A DNA stretch of 64,000 bases, taken from NCBI GenBank assembly GCA_002704915.1, contig PAIP01000036.1, positions 55,240 to 119,239 of the forward strand, written 5' to 3'. This stretch comes from Parvularcula sp. (GTDB lineage Bacteria; Pseudomonadota; Alphaproteobacteria; Caulobacterales; Parvularculaceae). Below the pieces are notes generated by a model. That model did no database searches. It saw only the letters and a program-made list of their open reading frames with translations, and had not been told where the DNA came from. Positions 46,862 to 56,463 of the stretch are shown here, in pieces (the first letter of the stretch is position 1; each line of letters begins with the position of its first letter). Made by a program: the position numbers and the translations under genes.

Positions 46862-48330
46862 CGCGCGACCTGACGGGTCAGGAAGGCCGGCACATGATCG
46901 CCGAGACCCACCACGGCCTCTTCCCGGCGCCGGGAGGGGCGGGACTCGCCGCCGCGGCGCCGTGAAGACCCGCGCTGGTTATTGGAGTTGGAGGATTTTT
47001 GACCTTTATCTCCATCGTCATGAGCGCTGGCCTCGGCGGGCTGGTCCGCTTGCGACGCATCGGCGTTTTTCGCTTCATCCTGATCGGATTTACGGCCACG
47101 CCGGGAGGGGCGGCGTCCCTTGCCGTCTTTTTCGCTTTTGCCGCTTTTTTCGGCCTTGCCGCCTCGCGGGCGGCGCTCGGCTACGGGATTTTCTTCAAAG
47201 AACTTGGAGAAATCGAGCTCTTCAATTTCCTTGGCGCCGATCGTCTTCAGAATGGAATCGAGATGCTTTCCATCCGCCGGGGTGACCAGCATGAAAGTTG
47301 CGCCTTTTCGGCCGGCGCGTCCCGTGCGTCCGATGCGATGAACATAGTCGTCGGAATGGATCGGCACGTCGAAATTAAACACATGGCTCACTGCCGGAAT
47401 ATCGAGGCCGCGCGCGGCGACGTCCGAGGCGACAAGGAACTGCAATTCGTCATTACGGAATTTGTCGAGAGTCTCCGTGCGAAACGCCTGGGCGAGATCG
47501 CCATGGATCGGGCGCGCGTCGAAACCATGCTTTTGCAGCGACTTGGCGACGATATCGACCGTCGATTTGCGGTTGCAGAAGATGATGCCGTTTTTCACGT
47601 CATCCCGGCGCAGAAGTTCGCGCAGGACATTGCGCTTCAGCTTGTCGTCTTTCGACGGAATCCGCACGATGTTCTGGGTGATGGTGTCCGCCGTTGTCGC
47701 CGGCTTCGAGACTTCGACCCGGGTCGGCTGGTGCAGAAACTGGTCGGTGATGCGCTGAATTTCCGGCGGCATGGTCGCCGAAAAGAACAGCGTCTGACGG
47801 GTCATGGGCGTCAGCTTGAAAATCTTTTCAATGTCCGGAATGAAGCCCATGTCGAGCATGCGGTCCGCTTCATCCACCACCATCACTTCGATGCCGGTGA
47901 GGAGAAGCCGTCCGCGTTCGAAGTGATCGAGCAGGCGGCCCGGCGTGGCGATCAACACATCGACGCCGCGGGTGAGCTTCGCGTCCTGGTCGCCGAAGGA
48001 AACGCCGCCGATAAGAAGCGCCATCGAAAGCTTGTGATTGACGCCGTATTTCTCAAAGTTCTCGGCGACCTGCGCTGCGAGTTCGCGAGTCGGGGCGAGA
48101 ACAAGACTGCGCGGCATGCGCGCCTTGGCGCGGCCCTTCGACAGCCGCTCGATCATGGGCAGGGTGAAGGAAGCCGTCTTGCCGGTGCCGGTCTGGGCGA
48201 TGCCCAGGACATCGCGCCTTTCGAGCGCCGGGGGGATTGCTTCTTTCTGGATAGGGGTCGGGTTTTCGTAGCCAGCCGCGGCAATAGCTTCGAGTAGTTT
48301 CGGCGATAAGCCGAGATCTGCAAAAGACAT
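46858..48330 (-). CDS. DEAD-box RNA helicase (RhlE-like)
   Basis: 490 residues. ATG 48330 with GGAG six bases upstream opens MSFADLGLSPKLLEAIAAAG. All motifs are present: Q motif NPTPIQKEAIP, AQTGTGKTASF, PTRELAAQ, TPGRLLDHF, VVDEADRMLDMGF, SAT, and the C-terminal HRIGRTGRAGRKG. The tail after about residue 375 is basic, with RRPSRRGRKSDQ and RRRGGESRPSRRRE, and likely binds RNA. A longer reading from 48483 adds non-family residues. Confidence 0.94.
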   Translation of the reverse strand: MSFADLGLSPKLLEAIAAAGYENPTPIQKEAIPPALERRDVLGIAQTGTGKTASFTLPMIERLSKGRAKARMPRSLVLAPTRELAAQVAENFEKYGVNHKLSMALLIGGVSFGDQDAKLTRGVDVLIATPGRLLDHFERGRLLLTGIEVMVVDEADRMLDMGFIPDIEKIFKLTPMTRQTLFFSATMPPEIQRITDQFLHQPTRVEVSKPATTADTITQNIVRIPSKDDKLKRNVLRELLRRDDVKNGIIFCNRKSTVDIVAKSLQKHGFDARPIHGDLAQAFRTETLDKFRNDELQFLVASDVAARGLDIPAVSHVFNFDVPIHSDDYVHRIGRTGRAGRKGATFMLVTPADGKHLDSILKTIGAKEIEELDFSKFFEENPVAERRPRGGKAEKSGKSEKDGKGRRPSRRGRKSDQDEAKNADASQADQPAEASAHDDGDKGQKSSNSNNQRGSSRRRGGESRPSRRREEAVVGLGDHVPAFLTRQVAR

Positions 48331-48669
48331 CGAGTCTCCGTTTGGTTTTTTCGCCGGCCAAGGCAGTGCCGTGGAGCCGGTCTGTCGCATCGGCGGGTTG
48401 TTTGTCTCAAACGCCCCGCTCTTCCGCCGTGGAAGCGATGCGTCATCATTGGCAATGGGCCGAAAGACCGGATGCGAATGCAAAATGTGCGCTGCGTCTT
48501 ATGGTGGGGCCGGACGGGCTATAAGCCCTATTTGGCCGGTTGCGCGCGCTGCATTGCAGCATTGCTCGGATGGGAAGTAGGCAGCTTTCCTTGGGGAGTC
48601 AATGATTTCGGGCTTATTTTCCGGATATGGCGCTGGTCTGGCGCGGGGTTGTTGCTTAAAATCCGCACC
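48331..48669. other. Intergenic region between the helicase and the SFPDLK-repeat gene
   Basis: 339 bases that hold divergent promoters. No credible gene, terminator or strong dyad seen. Frames that extend the repeat gene upstream lack a signal peptide and were not used. Confidence 0.5.
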
Positions 48670-48996
48670 ATGATGCGCTGCAGACTGATCATTAACGCTA
48701 TGGGGCTGATGTTTGCCGGCGCCGCGGCGGCGGAAGCGGAGCTCGATCGGGAAGCCTGCGCCTATAATGGATTTCCGCTTTACGGCGATGTTCAGGTCGT
48801 TGAGAGCTTCCCGGACCTCAAGGTTCAAATTGTGGACAGCTTTCCCGATCTGAAGGTCCAGGCGGTGGAGAGCTTTCCTGACGATTGCGGGCAATGGCGT
48901 TTTGTCGAGAGCTTTCCGGACCTGAAAATTCAATATGTGGAAAGCTTTCCGGACCTCAAAATCCAGATGGTCGAGAGTTTCCCCGGCTTGCAGTGA
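48670..48996 (+). CDS. Small exported protein made of SFPDLK repeats
   Basis: 108 residues. A signal peptide (IINAMGLMFAGAAAAEA) is followed by about 20 residues and then six copies of x-V-[E/D]-S-F-P-D-L-K-[V/I]-Q, with the repeat Val at residues 44, 55, 66, 79, 90 and 101. Spacing is 11, 11, 13, 11, 11: two triplets separated by a two-residue expansion (DDCGQWRF). Cys 30 and Cys 73 could form a disulfide. The repeat should make short beta strands in a small solenoid. I have the impression of similar short proteins in other alphaproteobacteria, but no function I can name. Its TGA abuts the convergent GT87 gene. Confidence 0.8.
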   Translation: MMRCRLIINAMGLMFAGAAAAEAELDREACAYNGFPLYGDVQVVESFPDLKVQIVDSFPDLKVQAVESFPDDCGQWRFVESFPDLKIQYVESFPDLKIQMVESFPGLQ

Positions 48997-50319
48997 TCAA
49001 GCGTTTGGCTGCGCCGGTTCCCGGAAGAGCTCGAGCAGCATAACAATCAAAATCACGCCGGCGGCGAGAGTCATATAAAGATTGCCGCCATAGGCCATGA
49101 CGCCTTCGCCCTGAAGCGAGGGAATATTCGGCAGGTTGCCGGCGCGCAGGATCAACAAAAACGCAGCCATGCAGATCAGGGCCGACGCTGTGCGCAGGGA
49201 CGCGCAGAAGTAAATCAGAACGCCCATAAGGACAAAATCGTAATAATGGTATGGCGCGAATACATGCGCGGCGGCCACGGCGAACATCACCATGTCGACG
49301 GTCCGCGGCGGGGCCCCTCGGCGCAAATACAAAAATGCGGCGACGCATGCGATGAAGGCGAGCGCCATCAGTTGATACCCCATCATGCCGAGATCATCGC
49401 CGCCGAGCGTCCACACGACATTGCGCAGTCCTGTCGTGGAAACCGCCGTATTGAAAATCTGGCCGTCATAACTGCCGAGATTGTGCAGCAGATCGGATGC
49501 GATCTCGAAGGGCTGGGAAACGAGAAACGCCGGCAGCGCCATGAGAATGGAGACGATCGCCGCGACGAAGGTGATGCGTCTGCCCATTGCTGAAAACAGA
49601 AGAACCGTGACGATTAGCGCGCCGAATTGCGGTTTCAGCATGACGATTGCGAGGCCTGCGGCGCCTGCATAGAGCCGCTCGCGCGAGATCGACCAGACCA
49701 AAAGGCTGAGGCCGAAATAAATCAGGATCGAAGACTGCCCCAGCTCCAGCGTTTTTTCCGCCGGCTGACTAAGGCCCATATACGCGCCGTGAAGGAAGAA
49801 GAGAACGAGCAGGGGCAGAATGGCGGCAAGCCTGTTGACAGGCGCCGCAGGCGCAAGAACGGCGCTGTTCTTGTTCATTGGCCGAAACGCAGCGGCGTTA
49901 AGCGCGCTGGCCGCCAGCAACATAACGGCGTTCATGACCAGCCACAGGCGAGACGCGGTCAGGAGATCCATCTGCGCGAGCCCCGCTGAAATGAAATACC
50001 AGTTGGGCGTGTAGTTCCACGCGCCTGCTCCGCCTTCTATGTCCGTTATCTCGATGAGACGGGCCGTGAAGGTTTCTTCGTAAGGCGTCAGTCCGGCGGT
50101 CCAGAATTCACCGGCAAGCCAGAAATATTTGATGTCGGGTCCCGCGACGCCCCAATAGCGCCCGACTTCAAACGCCAGCCACGCAAGCGCGAGCGCAAAG
50201 GCCGCCGGCGACAGGATGGTGAGTGGCAAACGCAACTGTCTGTCGAGCGCAAAACCGTCTTTCGAGAGCGTTTGTGACGACAAGGCAGTCTCCGATTTGA
50301 TGGAGCGCGTACGCGCCAT
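48997..50319 (-). CDS. Polyprenol-phosphate-sugar-dependent glycosyltransferase, GT87-like
   Basis: 440 residues with about ten to twelve membrane helices. GPDIKYFWLAGEFWTAGLTP holds the acidic residue after helix 1 typical of GT87/DUF2029 (GT-C fold) enzymes, and the GLSQPAEKTLELGQSSILIY stretch is family-like. GT-C enzymes transfer sugars from lipid-phosphate donors at the inner membrane. Acceptor unknown. Convergent with the SFPDLK gene (TGATCA shared boundary). Confidence 0.8.
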   Translation of the reverse strand: MARTRSIKSETALSSQTLSKDGFALDRQLRLPLTILSPAAFALALAWLAFEVGRYWGVAGPDIKYFWLAGEFWTAGLTPYEETFTARLIEITDIEGGAGAWNYTPNWYFISAGLAQMDLLTASRLWLVMNAVMLLAASALNAAAFRPMNKNSAVLAPAAPVNRLAAILPLLVLFFLHGAYMGLSQPAEKTLELGQSSILIYFGLSLLVWSISRERLYAGAAGLAIVMLKPQFGALIVTVLLFSAMGRRITFVAAIVSILMALPAFLVSQPFEIASDLLHNLGSYDGQIFNTAVSTTGLRNVVWTLGGDDLGMMGYQLMALAFIACVAAFLYLRRGAPPRTVDMVMFAVAAAHVFAPYHYYDFVLMGVLIYFCASLRTASALICMAAFLLILRAGNLPNIPSLQGEGVMAYGGNLYMTLAAGVILIVMLLELFREPAQPNA

Positions 50320-50571
50320 CCCGATGCCGCGCCCATCGCCATCATGAAATGCTTCGCCTGAAAGTCACCCGCCTTTCTCACGTTTGGAGCAGCGACCTTT
50401 GCGCCATCCGCCGACATTAACATTCAGTATGTTGATGACCGTGAGGCCGGAAAAAAACATCCCTGCATAAGGACTTAGCTGCTGACAAGGACAGCGCGGA
50501 CTGCGCGCGCAAGGGGGAACCGGGGGGTAAAGCCTGTGTTAACCATCCGAAGTCAGATGGAGAACGCCGCT

Positions 50572-51180
50572 ATGTTTAAACCTCACAAACTGAGATTGCT
50601 TGCATCTTCCATGCTCGTTGCGCCGGTTGCGCTCGCCAGCGCTTCTGCGCAGACAAGCGCGGAGGATCTGAATGCACAGGCGCTCGCCGATTTCCGGTCG
50701 GGCGTGGAAACGACGACGGAATCGGGCGCAGGTGAGCCCGTTTATGATGACGCCAATCTCGACCCGCGCGGCGAAGGCGATATGGATCCTGCTCTTGAAA
50801 CGGAGACGGATGTAAACGCCGAAACTTCGGTTGATGGAGAGGCTGACGCAGACGCGCCGTTATATGACGACGCCGATCTCGATGCGCGCGGCGAAAGCGA
50901 TATTGACGCCGATGCGTCTGTGAGCGCCGATGGCGACGATGCGTGGGACGAGGTGGAAGAGACGGCCGACGAGACCGGCGATTGGGTCGAAGATGTCGGC
51001 GACGACGTCGGCGACGATCTTGACGACGCTGGCGATGAAACAGGCGACTGGGTGGAAGACGCTGGTGACGATGCCGACGATGCGATGGATGAAGCCGCCG
51101 ACGAAACCGAGGAGTCGATCGAGGAAGCCGGCGACGAGATTGAAGACGCCGCTGACGATCTCGACGATCCGATGAACTAA
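50572..51180 (+). CDS. Secreted highly acidic repeat protein
   Basis: 202 residues with a signal peptide (LRLLASSMLVAPVALASASA). Most of the rest is Asp/Glu/Ala: first a repeated PVYDDANLDPRGEGDMD / PLYDDADLDARGESDID unit at about residues 58-72 and 97-113, then DETGDWVED-type units (about 135-165), ending in DEIEDAADDLDDPMN. It is expected to be disordered or calcium-dependent. ATG 50572 is used because GGAG lies upstream and the signal peptide is then N-terminal. Not recognised. Confidence 0.7.
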   Translation: MFKPHKLRLLASSMLVAPVALASASAQTSAEDLNAQALADFRSGVETTTESGAGEPVYDDANLDPRGEGDMDPALETETDVNAETSVDGEADADAPLYDDADLDARGESDIDADASVSADGDDAWDEVEETADETGDWVEDVGDDVGDDLDDAGDETGDWVEDAGDDADDAMDEAADETEESIEEAGDEIEDAADDLDDPMN

Positions 51181-51202
51181 GGCGCGCTGCGCAGTTTGCT
51201 TG

Positions 51203-51236
51203 AAACGCCGCAGGCTATGTCAGTCTGCGGCGTTTT
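51203..51236 (+). terminator. Terminator of the acidic-repeat gene
   Basis: AAACGCCGCAG (51203-51213) pairs with CTGCGGCGTTT, followed by T and TCGTTT. Eleven base pairs, 11-base loop. Confidence 0.85.
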
Positions 51237-51254
51237 CGTTTGCATGTTTCTCGA

Positions 51255-53105
51255 TCAGAGGGCGCCCTGGGCCGCGCGTTCGTCGCGAGCGTAAAGCGCT
51301 TCGCGCGTTTCCTCAGGCATCCGCATGGCGTCGATGCGGGCCTTTTCTTCCTTGAACGCCGCCAAAGCTGAGCCTTCAAGCGTCTTGCCTGTGGTGTCGA
51401 TTTTGAGCCGTTGCGGATTGACCGCCGTGCCGCGCAAATGAACCTCATAATGAAGGTGCGGTCCGGTGGAGCGTCCGGTCGTGCCCACATAGGCGATGAT
51501 GTCGCCCTGGCGCACGCGCTTGCCGGCGCGCATGCCGCGGGCGAAGCCATTGAGATGCGCATAGGCCGTTTCATAGCCATTGGCGTGGCGGATCTTCACA
51601 TAGTTGCCGAATGAGCCGTAGCGGTTCGCACGCACGATGACGCCATCACCGGCGGCCTTGATCGGGGTGCCGCGCGGCGCTGCGAAGTCGACGCCCTTAT
51701 GGGCGCGGCGATAACCGAGGATCGGATGTTTGCGCGTGCCGAAGCCGGAGGAGAGGCGCGCGCCGTCGATTGGCGTTTTCATGAGAAGGCGTTTCGCGCT
51801 CTGTCCCGTGGCGTCGTAAAAGTCAGGGCGGCCATCGTCGCCGGGAAAACGGTAATAGCCTTTTTCGCGCGAACGGCCGCGCCAGTTGAGGCGCGCGTAG
51901 AGAATGTCGCCGGTGGAAACGAGCTCGCCTTCATCGTCATATTTGACTTCGAAGATCGCCTCGAATTCGTCGCCGCCGAAAATCTCGCGCTGAAAGTCGA
52001 CATCATAGGAAAAGGCGTCGGCGAGATTGGCGATGACTTCATCGGGCGCGCCCACATGTTTTGCGGACATGTAGAGGCTGCCATTGATGCGCCCGGCGAT
52101 GGACATGATCCGCGTCGTCAGCGGCACGGTTTTCTTTTGCGCCGCCATCTCGCCGCCAGCAGTCCGTTTAAGGACGATGCGGTTTTCAGGATCGGCGCGG
52201 AATTCAAGACCGAGAAGGCGCGCATCGGGCGCCGTGTGCTGGGCCGCCAGTTCGAAAAGAGTCTGGTTCGGCCAGCCCACCGTCAGCGCGAATTCCTGAC
52301 CGGGCAGGAGGCGTCGCAGATCCTGATGCTTGCCGAAGGCGTAAGCTGCGGTGTTCGCGTCGGCGGCGGAAATGCCGGCGCGTTTCAACGCATCGACGAA
52401 GTTCTCGCCGCGTTTGAGCTTGATGCGGATTTCGGCCGGGGCCGGCGCCATGTCGGCGGCGTAGGCGATGGCGGGCGAAATCCTGCTTGTGGTTCTCGGT
52501 TCGATATCGCTGGCGAAAAAGAAAGGCGGCGGCGCGTCGTCATCGGTGATGTGCTGGGTCTGCGCCACTTGCATGAGGCTGACCGGACGCGGCGCCGGCG
52601 CTTCGGGTTTCAGGCTCGGCGCGACGCCGGCGGTTTCGATGATTTCGGTTTTAACGGCCGCGGGGGTTTTGATCGCTGTGGGCGTTGCGTCCGTTGCCGG
52701 TTTGAGGCGCGGCGCCAGCGTGGTGTCTGCTGCCGCAGGCGTGTCGCCGCCCGCCAGGCCGAGCGGCGCGCGGGCGGCGCGCGACTCCGCGAGCGCGGCT
52801 TTGACGCTATCGGAACCGGCGGGTGTCGCCTCCACCGTCGCGACCACGGTCGGGGCGCGCTCGTTAACGGCGCTGAGCGATGCGGACGCAGCGGAGGCGT
52901 CGACGGGAAGGGCGGCGGCGATCGGCGCCTCGGGCAGGCGCGTGGGCGTCGAGGCCGCGGAAAAGATGAGAAACGCGCCGCCGGCGATCATCACCGTCAA
53001 GGCCGCCCCAAGGGCGGCGGGGCCGCGGCGCTTGCGCTCCAGCGGACAATAGGCGTCGTCATGCCCCGTAAAGGTCTGACCTGTATGAACAAACTCGTTC
53101 GACAT
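51255..53105 (-). CDS. M23 family metallopeptidase (LytM-type)
   Basis: 616 residues. A hydrophobic segment at about 35-55 (GAALTVMIAGGAFLIFS) is an uncleaved anchor, so the protein probably faces the periplasm. A long Ala/Pro/Thr linker follows, then an OapA/LysM-like region, and at about 480-590 the LytM domain: GFGTRKHPILGYRRAHKGVD holds the HxxxD zinc site and GRSTGPHLHYEVHLRG the HxH. Cuts peptidoglycan cross-links. ATG 53105 is used; the longer reading starts before any family sequence. Confidence 0.93.
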   Translation of the reverse strand: MSNEFVHTGQTFTGHDDAYCPLERKRRGPAALGAALTVMIAGGAFLIFSAASTPTRLPEAPIAAALPVDASAASASLSAVNERAPTVVATVEATPAGSDSVKAALAESRAARAPLGLAGGDTPAAADTTLAPRLKPATDATPTAIKTPAAVKTEIIETAGVAPSLKPEAPAPRPVSLMQVAQTQHITDDDAPPPFFFASDIEPRTTSRISPAIAYAADMAPAPAEIRIKLKRGENFVDALKRAGISAADANTAAYAFGKHQDLRRLLPGQEFALTVGWPNQTLFELAAQHTAPDARLLGLEFRADPENRIVLKRTAGGEMAAQKKTVPLTTRIMSIAGRINGSLYMSAKHVGAPDEVIANLADAFSYDVDFQREIFGGDEFEAIFEVKYDDEGELVSTGDILYARLNWRGRSREKGYYRFPGDDGRPDFYDATGQSAKRLLMKTPIDGARLSSGFGTRKHPILGYRRAHKGVDFAAPRGTPIKAAGDGVIVRANRYGSFGNYVKIRHANGYETAYAHLNGFARGMRAGKRVRQGDIIAYVGTTGRSTGPHLHYEVHLRGTAVNPQRLKIDTTGKTLEGSALAAFKEEKARIDAMRMPEETREALYARDERAAQGAL

Positions 53106-53295
53106 CCGTGTTCCGCCGCCGCTTTGTTGCGCTAAGGTTGCCTTGCACAGGCCGTGCCGCGCCTTATCCTCGCACGCCTCGCCAAAGCCTGCAATTTTTT
53201 GCATTCTACCGGCGACGCGCGGAGCTCATTAGACGAAATTGTCGTTAATCAATAGAGAAAAGCAGCGGTCGTGTTTGAGGGGTTAGGGTAACGTC

Positions 53296-56109
53296 ATGCG
53301 GGCAGCGCGATTTCTGGCTGTTGTCCTGGCGCTTGCAGCATTGCTCGCGGCGGGCGTGTGGTTCCTGCGCATGCCGCTCGCCGGCTGGGCGGTGCGGACC
53401 GGCATGGCGTCGGCGGGGCTTGAAGCGCCCGAGGCGCGCGTCACCGCGTTAACCTTCGATACGCTGCGGCTGGAAAATGTCGCCGCCGGTCCGCAAGGCG
53501 CCAGAGGCGTTTCCTTTGACGTCGTTGAAGCGGATTTCGATTGGCGGCGCTTATGGAAAGAACGCGCCGTCGATGCGGTGCGCGCCGGGCCCGGAACCGT
53601 AAGGCTGACGATCGATGACGAAGGGCGCGTCTCGGTTCCGGGCGTCAACGCCGGCGGCGGCGGGGAAGGCGGCGCCCTGCCATTCGACCGCCTGACTTTG
53701 AGTGATGTCGCCGTGATCGTCGATGCGCCGGAGGGCGCTGCGCGCGGACGCGTCACGGCGGATTACGATGTGGGCGAGGGCGGCGACGCCTCTATAGAGC
53801 TGTCCTCGCAAATGCTGCGCTGGCAAGATGTCGTCTTCGAAAATCTCGACGGCGCGGCCGATCTGGTGCTGGCGTCGGACGGCGCTGCGTCGATCGACGC
53901 GCAGCTCACCGGCGATATTGTAACCGATGCCGCCGCAGCGAAAGATATCGCCATTTCTCTGTCGGGCGAAGGCCGCTCCTGGCGGGAGATCGCCGGTGGT
54001 GCGCGCTCGGCCTTTGCGGGCGAGGGCCGCATCGAATTCGCGGCGCCGGACATCGAATTGCGCGCCGAAAACCTTCAGTCGCTCGCCAGCGCCGCGCAAA
54101 TGCAGACTATCTTCGGCGAAAACCTGCAGCGCGCAGCCCTCGCCGGCGCGGTCGATATTGCCTACGACGTGGACGGCGTGACGGTTCGGCTGGCGAGCGA
54201 GGAGACCCCGCTGGCGCTGACCTCGCCCGAAGGCGCCTCGCTCAGTTTCACGCCGCAGGGAAGCGCGCCGTTCTTCGTTGCCGGCGGCGGGCGCCAGTCT
54301 TCGTCTTTCCAGCTTGCGTTAAAGAGCGACGGCGCCAATGCGACCGGCGCTGTCGATATGGAACGGCAAGACGGCGTATGGCGAGTTGCGGCGCCCCTGC
54401 ATATCGCGGCGTTTTCCTCTGACGCGATCTCGCTCGGTGAGAGCCGCATCCTTTTGGGTGCGAGCGGAAATGGCCCTGAGATCGTCGCCGACATCGATCT
54501 TGAAACAGCGCTTCGCAAAGCGACCATCGGCCGGCTGACGCTCGCCGATGCGCCATTCAGGGGCGCTTTTCACATTGCCGCAGATCTGAACGCCCAGCGT
54601 GCAACTATCTCAAGCAAAAGCGACTGCTTCACTATCGACAAAAGCCGCAGTGTCATCGCGCAACAGGACATCGCCATCAACTTGACGGGCGTCACGCTCT
54701 GCAACGCCGAAGGCCCGCTCGTCACCTACAGGTGGATCGATGAGCCGGTCTTTGACATCTCCGGCGAGCTCGCCGCGCGGCAGGGGGCGATCGCCATGGG
54801 CGAGACCAAGGCGCGCGGACGCCCGCCGGTCACCCGCTTCGACGCCGTCTACCGGCCCGCGCGCAAAGAGACGACGATCACCGGCGGTCTCGCCAATGGC
54901 GACATGATCCTTAATGAGGCGCTTGGCATGGCGGGCGTCATTGGCGATTTCCGTTTCGATCTCGATGCCGATGACATGCGCGCAGAAGCCTCGCTCGACC
55001 GCCTGCGGCTTTCCCAGCATCTCGGCGCCGGCCAGACGCTCGTGATGATCGCGCCCGTCCTGGCGTCGGGAGAAGCGGTTCTGGAAGAGAACGAAGCGGC
55101 GTTCTCTTACGTCTTGACCACGCCGGAAGGCTATCGTCTGGGGCGGGGCACGGGCGTGCATCATATGAAAGACGCCAGCGGCGAAACCCTCCTGACGCTG
55201 GAAAAGCTGACCTTCTCGCCCGGCGGGCTGCAGCCGAACAAGATTTCCCCGGCGCTCAAGGGCATCGTCACGGACGCCGACGGCGCGATGGACGGAACAG
55301 TGCGGTTCGCCTGGGGCGGGACGGAGCTCCAATCCGGCGCCGATCTCGCCTTCAACGAAATTTCCTTCGCCGGCCCGACGCAGGCCGTGACCCGAACCAA
55401 TGGCGTCAGCGGAAGCGTTCAGCTTACGGATCTTTTTCCGGTGACGACCGGCGGCTTTCAGACAATCACCGTCGACAGCGTGGATATGGACGCGCTGCAG
55501 CTCGGCCAGGGCGCGATTACATTCAGCCTGCCCGGGGATGAAAGCATTACGATTTCAAACGCCGAGTTCCCGTGGTTCGGCGGCACGCTCGGCGTCTATG
55601 AAGCGAAGGCCGGATTTGCAGGGGAGGCGACCATTCCCTTGCGCGCACGGGGCATCGATCTTCAAAAGATTTTTGACTATGTGGATATCGAAGGCCTTTC
55701 GGGCGAGGGCATTCTTACCGGGGAGTTGCCGGTGATCTTCGAAGGCGGCAAGGCGCGCATTGAAAACGGCTATTTCAAATCCGAAGGGCCGGGCGCGATC
55801 CGCTATGTAGGCAAGGCGGCGGAAGCGGCGTCTGCGGCGGGCGAGGATGCTCAGGTCGCTTTCGACATTCTTCGCGACCTGCGGTTCAATGCGCTGGAAG
55901 TCAGCGTCAATGGCGCACTGGACGGCCGTCTTGAGTTCCAGATGAAATTCGAGGGCACGGGCGACGTGACGGTCCGCAAGCAGGATGTGCGGGTGCCGGT
56001 GGTCTATCGGATTAATCTCGATGCGGCGCTTCTCGAACTGTTGCGTCAGGCGAACCTTTCCCGCGACATCCAGCTTCAAATCCAGCGCGGGCTCGCCAAT
56101 GATGACTAG
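53296..56109 (+). CDS. ydbH: YdbH-like inter-membrane phospholipid transport protein
   Basis: 937 residues. An N-terminal anchor (FLAVVLALAALLAAGVWFL) is followed by a very long beta-rich AsmA/TamB-like region. The last part, RIENGYFKSEGPGAIRYVGK through FKFEGTGDVTVR-type sequence (MKFEGTGDVTVRKQDVRVPV) to LLRQANLSRDIQLQIQRG, is the YdbH C-terminus. In E. coli YdbH spans the periplasm with TamB and YhdP to move phospholipids to the outer membrane. Identification is strengthened by ynbE and ydbL directly behind it. Confidence 0.9.
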   Translation: MRAARFLAVVLALAALLAAGVWFLRMPLAGWAVRTGMASAGLEAPEARVTALTFDTLRLENVAAGPQGARGVSFDVVEADFDWRRLWKERAVDAVRAGPGTVRLTIDDEGRVSVPGVNAGGGGEGGALPFDRLTLSDVAVIVDAPEGAARGRVTADYDVGEGGDASIELSSQMLRWQDVVFENLDGAADLVLASDGAASIDAQLTGDIVTDAAAAKDIAISLSGEGRSWREIAGGARSAFAGEGRIEFAAPDIELRAENLQSLASAAQMQTIFGENLQRAALAGAVDIAYDVDGVTVRLASEETPLALTSPEGASLSFTPQGSAPFFVAGGGRQSSSFQLALKSDGANATGAVDMERQDGVWRVAAPLHIAAFSSDAISLGESRILLGASGNGPEIVADIDLETALRKATIGRLTLADAPFRGAFHIAADLNAQRATISSKSDCFTIDKSRSVIAQQDIAINLTGVTLCNAEGPLVTYRWIDEPVFDISGELAARQGAIAMGETKARGRPPVTRFDAVYRPARKETTITGGLANGDMILNEALGMAGVIGDFRFDLDADDMRAEASLDRLRLSQHLGAGQTLVMIAPVLASGEAVLEENEAAFSYVLTTPEGYRLGRGTGVHHMKDASGETLLTLEKLTFSPGGLQPNKISPALKGIVTDADGAMDGTVRFAWGGTELQSGADLAFNEISFAGPTQAVTRTNGVSGSVQLTDLFPVTTGGFQTITVDSVDMDALQLGQGAITFSLPGDESITISNAEFPWFGGTLGVYEAKAGFAGEATIPLRARGIDLQKIFDYVDIEGLSGEGILTGELPVIFEGGKARIENGYFKSEGPGAIRYVGKAAEAASAAGEDAQVAFDILRDLRFNALEVSVNGALDGRLEFQMKFEGTGDVTVRKQDVRVPVVYRINLDAALLELLRQANLSRDIQLQIQRGLANDD

Positions 56110-56250
56110 GCGGGGACGGCGGGCGGAATATGGCGGAATAGGGCGCAGCTTCAGCATATTTCCGCCTATTTTTCGCCTAACGCCTGGGCTACTATGCCCA
56201 AAGTTCAGCGTATTCGATTCGATAATGGTTAGGGCGGAGGGCAATCCCCT

Positions 56251-56451
56251 ATGACACGTTTTGAGCAGTTGCGGTTTGCGGTTCTGGCGCCAATGGGGGC
56301 GCTTGCGCTCTTTGCCTGCACGACGGTGAAGCTTGAAGGCGGCGACAAGCCGATTGAAGTCAATCTCAACGTCAAGATCGATCAGGAAGTTCGTGTGAAA
56401 CTCGACCGGGAGATCGAGGATCTCATTGCTGACAATCCGGATATATTCTAG
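56251..56451 (+). CDS. ynbE: YnbE-like lipoprotein
   Basis: 66 residues. A lipobox (LALFAC) at about residue 23, then the YnbE pattern GDKPIEVNLNVKIDQEVRVK ending in DREIEDLIADNPDIF. In E. coli YnbE is the outer membrane lipoprotein partner of the YdbH bridge. ydbL follows 12 bases later. Confidence 0.9.
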   Translation: MTRFEQLRFAVLAPMGALALFACTTVKLEGGDKPIEVNLNVKIDQEVRVKLDREIEDLIADNPDIF

Positions 56452-56463
56452 GGGGACGCCGGT

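Noticed and set aside
46999..48297. Long rightward frame inside the helicase
   Set aside because: It is antisense to a complete DEAD-box gene and shows no domain.
51699..53135. Rightward frame of 478 codons opposite the M23 peptidase
   Set aside because: Antisense shadow; the M23 zinc motifs and anchor support the leftward gene.
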